A stretch of 21,032 bases of DNA from an uncultured Lachnospiraceae bacterium (GTDB lineage: Bacteria; Bacillota; Clostridia; Lachnospirales; Lachnospiraceae), in the NCBI GenBank assembly GCA_910577765.1, contig CAJTOV010000061.1:1-21032 (forward strand), in the 5' to 3' direction. This document shows positions 14,497 through 21,016 of the stretch, in pieces. The translations under genes were made by a program, and so were the position numbers. The notes beneath the pieces are model-generated. The model did not search any database, was not told the DNA's origin, and worked only from the letters and a program-made list of their open reading frames with translations. Every line of letters starts with the position of its first letter. The first letter of the stretch is position 1.

Positions 14497-15687
14497 ATGA
14501 AATACGATTTTGAAAAGGTGATTCGCCGTGAGAATTCCGGCAGCGGAAAATGGAACGAGATCAAAACGACTCTGGGATATTTCCCGGAAGACGTGATTCC
14601 CTTTTCCGTGGCGGACATGGAGTTTGACATGGTTCCTGAGATACGGGAGGGCCTGAAACGGTTTCTGGATGAAAATGTCATGGGTTATGCCAACATGACA
14701 GATGCCTGCCGGCAGGCGGTTGTTTCCTGGGAGGAACGCCGTCATGGATGGAAGATTCAGCCGGAGTGGATCCGGGATACCCCAGGTGTTATCAATGCGT
14801 TTTTTACGGCAGTCAAGGCCTTCACCAGACCCGGGGAGGGGGTCATGCTGATGACACCGGTGTATTATCCCATGTATTTTGCGGTTTCCCGTCTGGACCG
14901 GAAGCTGGTGGATGCCCCGCTGGTCCGGGAGGGAGATACCTACTGCATTGATTTTCAGGACTTCCGCCAGAAGGCTGCTGATCCCAATACCCGCCTGCTG
15001 ATCCTTTGTTCCCCCCATAATCCCAGCGGCCGGGTATGGACCCGGGAAGAGCTGGAGCAGATCGGCCGGATCTGTATAGACAACCAGGTTCTGGTGGTTT
15101 CGGACGAGATCCACTGCGACCTGCTGATGCCGGGGCATAAGCATATTCCCTTTGGGTCCATCCGTGAGGAATTTGCCCTGCATTCCATTGTATGTACGGC
15201 ACCCAGCAAGACCTTCAGCCTGGCAGGGCTTCAGACAGCCAATGTGATCATTCCGGACCAGAAACTGCGTGAGATTTTCTACACTGAGCAGCAGAAGGAT
15301 GACGGCAATCCCAAATGCAATATTCTGGGACTGGAGGGCTGCCGTCTGGCATACACCTGTGGGGAAGCCTGGCTGGAGGAGTGTTTGCAGGTCATTGATA
15401 CCAACCGGCGGCTGATCACGGATTTCCTGGCCAGGGAGTTCCCCCAGGTCCAGGTGATGAAGCTGGAAGGCACCTATCTCTTGTGGATGGATTTCAACGG
15501 GCTGGGCATAGAATGCCATGAGCTTGCCCGGATTCTGAAAACAGAGGCTCATCTGTTCCTGGATGAGGGATACATATTCGGAAGCGCAGGGGAAGGATTT
15601 GAGCGCTGGAATCTGGCAGCGCCCACCAGCTATGTGGCGGCGGCACTGGAGCGGATGAAGGTCCTTAAAAACCATATGAAATCGTGA
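14497..15687 (+). CDS. PLP-dependent C-S lyase, PatB/MalY-type aminotransferase family
   Basis: The 396-aa protein is a fold-type I PLP enzyme of the PatB/MalY group. Marks are FSVADMEFDMVPEI near the N-terminus, SPHNPSGRVW, VVSDEIHCDLL and the PLP lysine Lys238 in APSKTFSLAGLQ. MalY/PatB enzymes cleave cystathionine, cysteine or similar thioethers to a thiol, pyruvate and ammonia; some family members are true aminotransferases. It is 50 bases after the transporter, with a CCCTCCGGAGGG palindrome (14454-14465) between them, and 21 bases before the DUF169 gene. The combination suggests uptake and breakdown of a sulfur amino acid or related compound. The ribosome site AAGGAAGG is slightly far from the ATG. 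Confidence 0.85.
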   Translation: MKYDFEKVIRRENSGSGKWNEIKTTLGYFPEDVIPFSVADMEFDMVPEIREGLKRFLDENVMGYANMTDACRQAVVSWEERRHGWKIQPEWIRDTPGVINAFFTAVKAFTRPGEGVMLMTPVYYPMYFAVSRLDRKLVDAPLVREGDTYCIDFQDFRQKAADPNTRLLILCSPHNPSGRVWTREELEQIGRICIDNQVLVVSDEIHCDLLMPGHKHIPFGSIREEFALHSIVCTAPSKTFSLAGLQTANVIIPDQKLREIFYTEQQKDDGNPKCNILGLEGCRLAYTCGEAWLEECLQVIDTNRRLITDFLAREFPQVQVMKLEGTYLLWMDFNGLGIECHELARILKTEAHLFLDEGYIFGSAGEGFERWNLAAPTSYVAAALERMKVLKNHMKS

Positions 15688-15708
15688 GAGGAGAGAGAAG
15701 GAGCAAAG

Positions 15709-16479
15709 ATGCTTAGACAATCTGACAAAGAACTGATCAGGAAACTGGATTTATCCTACCCGGCCGTGGCCGTGAAGCTGCGGTTTGAACAGCCGGATGT
15801 ACCCCATTACAGCGGCGAGAAGCTGGCTTTCTGCCAGTATGTAAAAGTGGTCCAGGAGACCGGTAAGCATTTCTATATTGGTGAAAGCGATGATGCCTGC
15901 TACGGCAGAATGGCCCTGGGCATGATCGACAAGCCGCCGGTGACGGCAAGCGGCCAGGCAGGCTATGATTTTGGCTGCTACAAATCGCCGGTGGGATGCC
16001 AGCAGCTTTACCAGAAGCTTCCCATTGTGGAACCCCATACCGTGAATTTCGTGGAATTCTGTCCTGCGCTGGACTGTGATTTTGATCCGGACCTGCTGTT
16101 TTTTGTGGCGGATCTGCCTCAGGCGGATATTCTGATGCGGGCTACCAGCTATATCTCCGGGGACCTTTGGGAGTCCAAATCCTCCCCGGTTATCAGTTGT
16201 GCCTGGATGTATGCGTATCCCATTATATCCGGCAAGGTCAACCATGTAACCACCGGATATTATCACGGATTAAGGCGGAGGAAGGCCTATCCCTCCGGCC
16301 TGCGGATGATCTCCGTACCCTTCCAGAAGATGCCGGAATTCTTCCAGGCACTGGAAGAGATGGACTGGACCCTGATCGCCTTCCGGGAGGATGAAGAGAG
16401 CAGGGCAGACTTAAAACGCCGGATTGACCACTGGCAGGAGATGGCGGAGGCAGTGGGAAGCCACGTGGACCTGCACTGA
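15709..16479 (+). CDS. DUF169-family protein
   Basis: The 256-aa protein matches the DUF169 (COG2043) pattern: a start with YPAVAVKLRF, then FCQYVKVVQ, a Cys at DACYGRMALG, FGCYKSPVGCQQ, and VISCAWMYAYP. Several conserved cysteines (FCQY, ACYG, GCY, GCQ, SCAW) suggest metal or cofactor binding, but no function is established for the family. AAGGAG upstream of the ATG supports the start, 21 bases after the C-S lyase. It is the last gene of the transporter operon; no clear intrinsic terminator follows. Likely a helper in the same pathway. Confidence 0.8.
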   Translation: MLRQSDKELIRKLDLSYPAVAVKLRFEQPDVPHYSGEKLAFCQYVKVVQETGKHFYIGESDDACYGRMALGMIDKPPVTASGQAGYDFGCYKSPVGCQQLYQKLPIVEPHTVNFVEFCPALDCDFDPDLLFFVADLPQADILMRATSYISGDLWESKSSPVISCAWMYAYPIISGKVNHVTTGYYHGLRRRKAYPSGLRMISVPFQKMPEFFQALEEMDWTLIAFREDEESRADLKRRIDHWQEMAEAVGSHVDLH

Positions 16480-16517
16480 CTTACGGTTACAGCTGTCCTG
16501 TTTCTTCTCAATTTCTC

Positions 16518-16546
16518 TGTTAATTTTGGAAAATCCGTCCATACTA
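16518..16546 (+). promoter_or_regulatory. candidate sporulation-type promoter of rubrerythrin
   Basis: CATACTA (16540-16546) equals the consensus -10 of forespore sigma-G promoters. The matching -35 (GTTAA, 16519-16523) is poor. A sigma-A reading is also possible. It lies 34 bases before the start codon. Confidence 0.35.
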
Positions 16547-16580
16547 ATACCACAATCTATCCAAGGAGGTATTCAGTACC

Positions 16581-17117
16581 ATGTCCAAATATGCTGGAAC
16601 AAAAACAGAGAAAAACCTGTGGGAGGCATTTTCCGGAGAATGTAAGGCCAGGACCCGCTACGCCTTCTATGCCGACGCGGCAAAGAACGCCGGGTATGAG
16701 CAGATGGCTGCCCTGTATCTGGAGACTGCCGAACAGGAGAAGGCCCATGCACGCCTCTGGTTCAACGAACTGGGCTGCATGAGTTCCACAGAGGAGAACT
16801 TAAACAGCGCTGCTGACGGGGAAAACATGGAGTGGACAGACATGTACGCCCGCATGGCCAGGGAAGCCAGGGAAGAAGGATTCCCGGAGCTGGCAAAGAA
16901 ATTCGAACTGGTGGGGACCGTGGAAGCTGCCCATGAGAAGCGTTACCGCAGACTGGTGGAACATTTAAAGAGCAACGGCACCTTCCGGGGAGATGTGCCT
17001 CTGGGCTGGAAATGCCGCAACTGCGGGTATATTCACGAAGGGGACCAGGCTCCGGAGGTCTGCCCGGTATGCGCTTATCCCAAGGCTTACTTTGAGAGGA
17101 ATGCCCATAATTACTAA
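16581..17117 (+). CDS. rubrerythrin
   Basis: The 178-aa protein detoxifies hydrogen peroxide in anaerobes, using a di-iron centre fed by a rubredoxin domain. The ferritin-like part (about 1-135) carries Glu20 (GECKARTRY), Glu53 and His56 (EQEKAH) and Glu98, Glu115 and His118 (VEAAHEK). The C-terminal rubredoxin-like domain has Cys145, Cys148, Cys161 and Cys164 (WKCRNCGY, VCPVC). Length is as usual. AAGGAGG (16563-16569) supports the start. It stands alone behind a possible forespore promoter. It is the last gene of ordinary base composition before the AT-rich island. Confidence 0.93.
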   Translation: MSKYAGTKTEKNLWEAFSGECKARTRYAFYADAAKNAGYEQMAALYLETAEQEKAHARLWFNELGCMSSTEENLNSAADGENMEWTDMYARMAREAREEGFPELAKKFELVGTVEAAHEKRYRRLVEHLKSNGTFRGDVPLGWKCRNCGYIHEGDQAPEVCPVCAYPKAYFERNAHNY

Positions 17118-17131
17118 TGAAAAAGTGATGG

Positions 17132-17169
17132 CAGCCGCCAGGGCCAGGCCCGCCTGGCTTTGGCGGCTG
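17132..17169. terminator. strong hairpin between rubrerythrin and the brnA gene
   Basis: CAGCCGCCA (17132-17140) pairs with TGGCGGCTG (17161-17169), with an inner GCCAGG/CCTGGC stem (17143-17148/17153-17158). On the minus strand the stem is followed after a few bases by TTTTT, so it probably ends the toxin-antitoxin transcript; on the plus strand no T-run follows. It also marks the boundary of the island. Confidence 0.65.
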
Positions 17170-17214
17170 TACATAGGGGGGGATTTTGACTCGACACACC
17201 CCTTTCCTGGAAGA

Positions 17215-17403
17215 TTATGATATATTTGTTTTTCTTTGTGTGTTGCGGTTTTTTGCTGCTAAACGGAATGCTTTTTCCACTGCAGGCGTAAGTTCGGGAG
17301 AGTCTTCATCAAATACAATGGTTCTTTTGGCGGCCTCCTCGATTTGCTGGATTTGTTCTTTGGTAGGCTTTTGGTTTCTATCTAAAATAGCTGTCCGTAT
17401 CAT
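17215..17403 (-). CDS. brnA: BrnA-type antitoxin
   Basis: The 62-aa protein from ATG 17403, chosen because AAAGGAG lies nine bases upstream, begins MIRTAILDRNQKPTKEQI. It contains IVFDEDSPELTPAVEKAFRLA, the acidic 'FDEDxPELTP' stretch and following helix typical of clostridial antitoxins that accompany BrnT. The BrnA antitoxin binds and blocks BrnT and represses the operon. Its reading frame overlaps the end of the brnT frame by 26 bases, the usual toxin-then-antitoxin order. The antitoxin itself looks intact, unlike its partner. Confidence 0.7.
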   Translation of the reverse strand: MIRTAILDRNQKPTKEQIQQIEEAAKRTIVFDEDSPELTPAVEKAFRLAAKNRNTQRKTNIS

Positions 17404-17665
17404 AATAAATACTCCTTTCTGCCCTGGTAGCAAGTCTTGCCGATATTAGACGTATATTTTCTTTTCGTTCCGTGTAGACGACAAATAGTACATCATTTAC
17501 CATTCCAATCGTGTTGTAGCGGTCCTCATGAATACTGTGTTCCACATCGTATATTTCAATGCGCTGTAAATCGTTAAAAACCAGCATTGCTGTTTCAAAA
17601 TCAATACCGTGTTTTTGGAAATTCAGTTGATTTTTATCCGCTAATATCTTCTGAAGGATAGGGTG
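17378..17665 (-). pseudogene. brnT: BrnT-type ribonuclease toxin lacking its start
   Basis: The minus-strand frame is open for 95 codons after TGA 17666-17668 and reads as almost all of a BrnT toxin: ADKNQLNFQKHGIDFETA, then RIEIYDVEHSIHEDRYNTIG, VLFVVYTERK and RLISARLATRAERSIYY. The canonical protein begins a few residues earlier (FEWD-type). Here no ATG, GTG or TTG precedes the core; the first ATG (17587) comes after the conserved KHG. The upstream side is joined to a probable transposase start, so the 5' end was lost by recombination. Rare start codons (ATA, CTG, ATT) could still allow weak expression. Otherwise the toxin is dead or truncated while the antitoxin survives. Confidence 0.7.
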
Positions 17666-17736
17666 TCATGAGTGAACATGTCCTGGCAGTCTGAAAAGAG
17701 TTCATTTAAAGAAATCTGATGGAATTTAGCAGCCAT
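17641..17736 (-). mobile_element. probable transposase N-terminal fragment
   Basis: A 31-aa frame with a good ribosome site (AAAGGA before ATG 17736) begins MAAKFHQISLNELFSDC and ends at TAG 17641-17643. It resembles the first residues of IS1182/IS4-type transposases in clostridia, recognised from memory only. It stops where the brnT frame takes over in another phase, so it marks the breakpoint that removed the toxin start. No rest of the transposase or inverted repeats of an insertion sequence are seen here. Confidence 0.45.
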
Positions 17737-17810
17737 AAATTTTCTCATCCTTTTGTGAGTGAAGTATTGGTTAGCAGTTCTATTTTACCATAAACGGAGG
17801 GGAAATTTAT

Positions 17811-17972
17811 ATAGAAAAAGCAATAAAAACCAGTAAAATCAATGGGTCTGGCAATTTAACAATTGTCTGGCAGGAAACATGTATAGGAGATGATTTTTTG
17901 TTTCTTTTATTCCCGAAATATGATATGTTAGATTTGAATAAAGTGGATGATAGGGATGTTAAGTATAATTGA
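17811..17972 (+). CDS. small frame with ribosome site but no ATG, upstream of the DUF3883 gene
   Basis: The plus frame is open from 17775 to TGA 17970-17972. It reads like protein: IEKAIKTSKINGSGNLTI, then DDFLFLLFPKYDMLDLNKV. No ATG/GTG/TTG lies near the beginning; GGAGGGG (17796-17802) is eight bases before an ATA codon at 17811, which would give 53 residues. The first true ATG (Met of KYDMLD) is near the end. Its stop is 11 bases before the next gene's ATG, with that gene's GAGGTG overlapping the stop, as in a coupled operon. It is either a truncated gene, a mutated start, or a protein starting at ATA. Not recognised as a family. Confidence 0.35.
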   Translation: MEKAIKTSKINGSGNLTIVWQETCIGDDFLFLLFPKYDMLDLNKVDDRDVKYN

Positions 17973-17983
17973 GGTGACAAGAT

Positions 17984-19153
17984 ATGAATATTAAGATGTT
18001 TAATGCAATATACGATTTTTATAAGGATCATTACGGCCAAATTGAGCAGCGTGAAATATATAAATGGGAAGCAGTGGTTCATTTTCAGAACAATTGGGAT
18101 ATAGAGGCCAAAAGTTTTCCTATAATGCTTGAAAATGCATTGTATAAAACAAAAAATCTAATGGCCGCTGGAAGTTACTATCCGCGCGAGTTTATTATTT
18201 GGGCTGCCCAAAAGGAACCGGAAACGGTTAGAGGGTTGTTTGGAAATTTATATAATTTATCTGTTGATTTGAAGGAACGGATGGAGCATTTCAGAGAAGG
18301 CGCTAATGGAATTCTGTCAAGGCATGGAAGCGAAGGGCATCATAAAACTTATCAGGATCATAGGGCGCTTATGGTCTATTTGAATATGAGATATCCTGAT
18401 AAGTTTTATCTTTATAAATATTCGATGTTCGTGGATTTTGCAAAGTTGATCGATTATGCGGAATTGCCGAAGGCCGGAAGCATTGATCTGCTGTTTGTAT
18501 TTGAAAGTATGTGTGATATGGTACTAAAAAGAGTTCTTTCTGATAGAAAATTATTGAAAATGTATGAAGCAAGACGAGAGAAATATTATGATCCGGAATA
18601 CCACCTTCTAGTGCAGGACATTATATACTCTGCCCGGTATTTTAATGCCCCGGAAATATTTGATGAAAAAAAGAATATAATTGTGAAGAAATTCACATTA
18701 AAAGCAAAAAGTTCAGAAGTGCATTTAAAGGGAGTCCATATTGATTATATAGAAGATGCTAAAATACAGAAAAGTTTAGGGGAAGCAGGGGAGGAGTTTG
18801 TTTATCAGTATGAAAGAAATAAGGTGAAAACATATCACCTGGGGAAAAACAAGCAGGTTCGCAGAGTGGCGAAATTGGATGGCGATGGTTTGGGATATGA
18901 TATATTATCATACGATAGGCAGGGTAGAGAACTATATATAGAAGTAAAAACAACAACTGGGCCTGAGGAAAGCTCAATTTTTATAACAGCTAATGAGCTG
19001 ACGATGAGTGAAAAGTTTCCGAAACAGTATTGCTTGTATAGAGTATATGACTTTGATGCTGTGGGTATGGAAGGCAAGATATCAGTTCGTGAGGGATCGC
19101 TGAAAGAACTGTGCATCTCAGCTCAAATGTATAAAGTTAATTTTGAAGCATAA
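17984..19153 (+). CDS. McrB-N-like / DUF3883 nuclease-like protein, candidate defence gene
   Basis: The 389-aa protein has two parts. Residues ~1-210 resemble the N-terminal region found before the GTPase in some McrB-type restriction proteins: YKWEAVVHFQNNWDIEAKSF, KNLMAAGSYYPREF, VRGLFGNLYN and MRYPDKFYLYKYSMF. Residues ~262-389 are a DUF3883 domain with a PD-(D/E)xK nuclease pattern: Glu270/Glu271 in GEEFVYQYE, Asp306 in GYDILSYD, Glu320-Val-Lys322 in YIEVKTTTG, then ELTMSEKFPKQYCLYRVYDF. No P-loop GTPase or ATPase lies in between. A nuclease that cuts foreign or modified DNA, without the usual motor, is a reasonable inference. AT-rich, and placed between two toxin-antitoxin loci and a DUF2971 gene. 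GAGGTG precedes the ATG. Confidence 0.7.
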   Translation: MNIKMFNAIYDFYKDHYGQIEQREIYKWEAVVHFQNNWDIEAKSFPIMLENALYKTKNLMAAGSYYPREFIIWAAQKEPETVRGLFGNLYNLSVDLKERMEHFREGANGILSRHGSEGHHKTYQDHRALMVYLNMRYPDKFYLYKYSMFVDFAKLIDYAELPKAGSIDLLFVFESMCDMVLKRVLSDRKLLKMYEARREKYYDPEYHLLVQDIIYSARYFNAPEIFDEKKNIIVKKFTLKAKSSEVHLKGVHIDYIEDAKIQKSLGEAGEEFVYQYERNKVKTYHLGKNKQVRRVAKLDGDGLGYDILSYDRQGRELYIEVKTTTGPEESSIFITANELTMSEKFPKQYCLYRVYDFDAVGMEGKISVREGSLKELCISAQMYKVNFEA

Positions 19154-19289
19154 GCGGATGCACAAATAACGAGGGTAGAGTCGCAGGTACGGTTTTGAAA
19201 GGACATATGCGGATAATACCATCTGATGTGAGAAAACCAGTGGATCTCCGAAAATGTAGAAATGAGGCAGTAAAGTAGAGAGACAATGG

Positions 19290-19318
19290 TTTACATTAAG
19301 AGAATATATAGGTACAAC
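19290..19318 (+). promoter_or_regulatory. weak promoter candidate for the DUF2971 gene
   Basis: TTTACA (19290-19295), 17 bases, TACAAC (19313-19318), 27 bases before the first ATG. The -10 is poor (4 of 6). The 191-base gap after the previous gene holds no other clear signal. Confidence 0.3.
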
Positions 19319-19344
19319 GACAATGCAAGAAAAATGAAAGGAAT

Positions 19345-20211
19345 ATGTTGTTTTTGCTTCTATATAACATCATACAAGATAAAATGGACAAGAGTGTAAA
19401 AGTCACTAATTTTGAAAAAATAAAAAATGCGAATGAATTACAAAGTTATCTCCGCGACATGACTAGAAGACTTGATAATACAAAGATGGTGTGCCAATAT
19501 ACCGGATTGAGGGCCGCCTTGAGTATAATATCTAAAAAATATTGGTATTTAGGAAATCCTAAAAATATGAATGATGGTTTGGAAATTCAACAAGGTCTTG
19601 ATACACGAGATAATATTTTCTTTTCAAGTTTTATGATTGAAAAGTCTGAAAGTGTTGCGATGTGGAGTATGTACGCACAACCGTGGGAAGATGGAGTTAT
19701 GATATCGATTCCAAAAGCACAGTTTAAGAAATGGAAAAAGGATATCAGGAAAATATATAGTGCAGATCCGCAAAGTAAAAAGGTAGATGAAAATATGTAT
19801 GTTGAGTTGGACAAAGCTGAAGTTTCTGTCACAAGAGTGGCATATATAAAGCAAGATATAAATGGAAAGATTGAAAAGATTTCATGTGGGGGTGCTAAAA
19901 ACGATTTATTAAAGTCGATAAATGCCCCATCATTAATCGGTTATATTAAAGATGATGCCTGGTCTTATGAAAAAGAGATACGATTACGAGTTGATTTAGA
20001 TCAAGATATTCATTATGAGGGTATTGCTGTCGATGTGCCTGATTATATCATAGATTCGATGGTTATCACAAAAGGGCCGCGATTTAATGGTGATCTTATG
20101 GAACGAATAAAGGTTGAAGTTGATAGAGAGATAAAAACGCAATCCAGTTCCTTTTATGAGAAATTGAATTATACACCTTGTGATGGATGCGCATATAGAA
20201 ACGGCAAATAG
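19345..20211 (+). CDS. DUF2971-family protein
   Basis: The 288-aa protein fits the DUF2971 pattern: VCQYTGLRAALSIISK, then WYLGNPKNMNDGLE, IFFSSFMIEKSESVAMWSMY with the GVMISIP strand after it, and a later AWSYEKEIRLRV. These motifs (Y-T, N-x-M-N-D, S-x-x-MWSMY, E-K-E-I-R) are the conserved landmarks; the biochemical activity is not established, although the family turns up near restriction and abortive-infection genes. The C-terminus adds a Cys pair (PCDGCAYRNGK). Start uncertain: ATG 19345 has AAAGGA only two bases away, and ATG 19384 lacks a clear site; both precede the domain. It faces the YgiT/DUF4258 pair, with a 12-bp hairpin between. Confidence 0.7.
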   Translation: MLFLLLYNIIQDKMDKSVKVTNFEKIKNANELQSYLRDMTRRLDNTKMVCQYTGLRAALSIISKKYWYLGNPKNMNDGLEIQQGLDTRDNIFFSSFMIEKSESVAMWSMYAQPWEDGVMISIPKAQFKKWKKDIRKIYSADPQSKKVDENMYVELDKAEVSVTRVAYIKQDINGKIEKISCGGAKNDLLKSINAPSLIGYIKDDAWSYEKEIRLRVDLDQDIHYEGIAVDVPDYIIDSMVITKGPRFNGDLMERIKVEVDREIKTQSSSFYEKLNYTPCDGCAYRNGK

Positions 20212-20240
20212 TAATACAGTATTGGGTCAACAATATAATC

Positions 20241-20276
20241 GGCAGCAGCATTGTAAATATAAAAAATGCTGCTGCC
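20241..20276. terminator. perfect 12-bp hairpin between convergent genes
   Basis: GGCAGCAGCATT (20241-20252) pairs exactly with AATGCTGCTGCC (20265-20276) across a 12-base AT loop. It lies between the DUF2971 gene and the minus-strand antitoxin, where a two-way terminator is expected. Neither side has a clean T-run. Confidence 0.6.
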
Positions 20277-20291
20277 AGTTACATGATATGG

Positions 20292-20519
20292 TTATGCGGC
20301 TTTTGAATAATCAATAATGGCTATTTCCTGCATAAGCTGTTTGGCGATATTAACAAGGTTTTCAAGCTGTTTTGCAACTTCATTGGAATAATATTTTTCT
20401 CCACATTGTTCACATTCTTCACAAGGCACATTTTTGATGATGATAATGCAGTTTTTATAATTAACTACATGGGTTGTGAAAGATTGAATAGTGATTTTGC
20501 ATTTACAATACATACACAT
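20292..20519 (-). CDS. YgiT-type zinc-finger antitoxin
   Basis: The 75-aa protein has Cys2-x2-Cys5 and Cys36-x2-Cys39 (ECEQCGEKYY), with a middle VPCEEC turn and a helical C-terminus. This is the YgiT/MqsA N-terminal zinc-finger layout, which binds the toxin; it lacks a separate helix-turn-helix. The ATG is two bases after the stop of the DUF4258 gene, and its AAAGGGG site lies inside that gene, so the two are coupled. The toxin-first, antitoxin-second order matches MqsRA-like loci. Confidence 0.8.
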   Translation of the reverse strand: MCMYCKCKITIQSFTTHVVNYKNCIIIIKNVPCEECEQCGEKYYSNEVAKQLENLVNIAKQLMQEIAIIDYSKAA

Positions 20520-20521
20520 AG

Positions 20522-20839
20522 TTATTGCCCCTTTCTTGTTTTTAAATCTGTTTCAAATTTATCCGTGTTAGGATAATAAGCGGTTATAAAGAATATGGTA
20601 TCACCATTTGAACCAACAACAATATGCAATACTTTATTTTCTTTTGTATATCCGAAAATGAGACAACTAGGGTGAGGAAAATCATCTGGATAGTCCTCTA
20701 TGATTTCGCCTGTCTGTAAGCAGGATTCTACATCATTTATACTTATATCTCTTTCCTGCATTCGTTCTAAACAATGCTTTGCCCATTTTATGTTAGAATC
20801 AGAAGCATTATATAGCCCTTGAAGCTGTTTAATGTTCAT
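20522..20839 (-). CDS. DUF4258 (MqsR/RelE-like) toxin
   Basis: The 105-aa protein starts at ATG 20839, since AAGGAAG is seven bases upstream; the earlier GTG (20845) is too close. DUF4258 marks are KHCLERMQERDI, then EDYPDD, HIVVGSNGDTIFFITAYYP and TDKF at the C-terminal end. DUF4258 proteins next to YgiT antitoxins behave as RelE/MqsR-like mRNA-cleaving toxins; activity here is inferred from the pairing. It is AT-rich and lies about 100 bases inside the right palindromic repeat. Confidence 0.8.
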   Translation of the reverse strand: MNIKQLQGLYNASDSNIKWAKHCLERMQERDISINDVESCLQTGEIIEDYPDDFPHPSCLIFGYTKENKVLHIVVGSNGDTIFFITAYYPNTDKFETDLKTRKGQ

Positions 20840-20868
20840 AGCCACACTTCCTTTTTATGTTTGTGTTT

Positions 20869-20897
20869 ATTATACACTATTTTGGCAGAAATTAAAA
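20869..20897 (-). promoter_or_regulatory. promoter of the DUF4258/YgiT pair
   Basis: Minus strand: perfect -10 TATAAT (20874-20869), 17 bases, weak -35 TTTTAA (20897-20892), 30 bases before the ATG at 20839. Confidence 0.6.
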
Positions 20898-20935
20898 TAG
20901 TTGTGGATATGTTTGAATTTTATAAACAATTCACA

Positions 20936-20989
20936 AGTTACAGTCCACGGGGCGGGGAAAACTGGACAAAAACAGATGTCAAGCTGGCT
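20936..20989. repeat. right copy of the window-bracketing inverted repeat
   Basis: This 54-base stretch matches the reverse complement of 1-54 at 51 positions. Outside it the flanks differ after one or two bases on the island side. It overlaps the left arm and centre of the palindrome at 20956-21016. Confidence 0.85.
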
Positions 20990-21016
20990 TGTAAGACTGT
21001 TTTTGTCCAGTTTTCC
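20956..21016. repeat. long palindromic element with 20-bp perfect arms
   Basis: Left arm GGAAAACTGGACAAAAACAG (20956-20975) and right arm 20997-21016 are exact reverse complements. The 21-base spacer contains its own near-palindrome CAAGC-TG-GCTTG (20980-20991) on almost the same centre, so the whole unit could form a 61-base hairpin or cruciform. No T-run follows the right arm. GGGGCGGG precedes it. Function unknown. Confidence 0.85.

Noticed and set aside
14290..15720. 476-codon minus-strand open frame opposite the C-S lyase
   Set aside because: Shadow of the PLP enzyme, which has clear motifs on the plus strand; the antisense product has no recognisable features or ribosome site.
17186..17449. 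87-aa plus-strand frame opposite brnA
   Set aside because: The minus strand has the antitoxin with a good ribosome site and family pattern; the plus frame lacks both.
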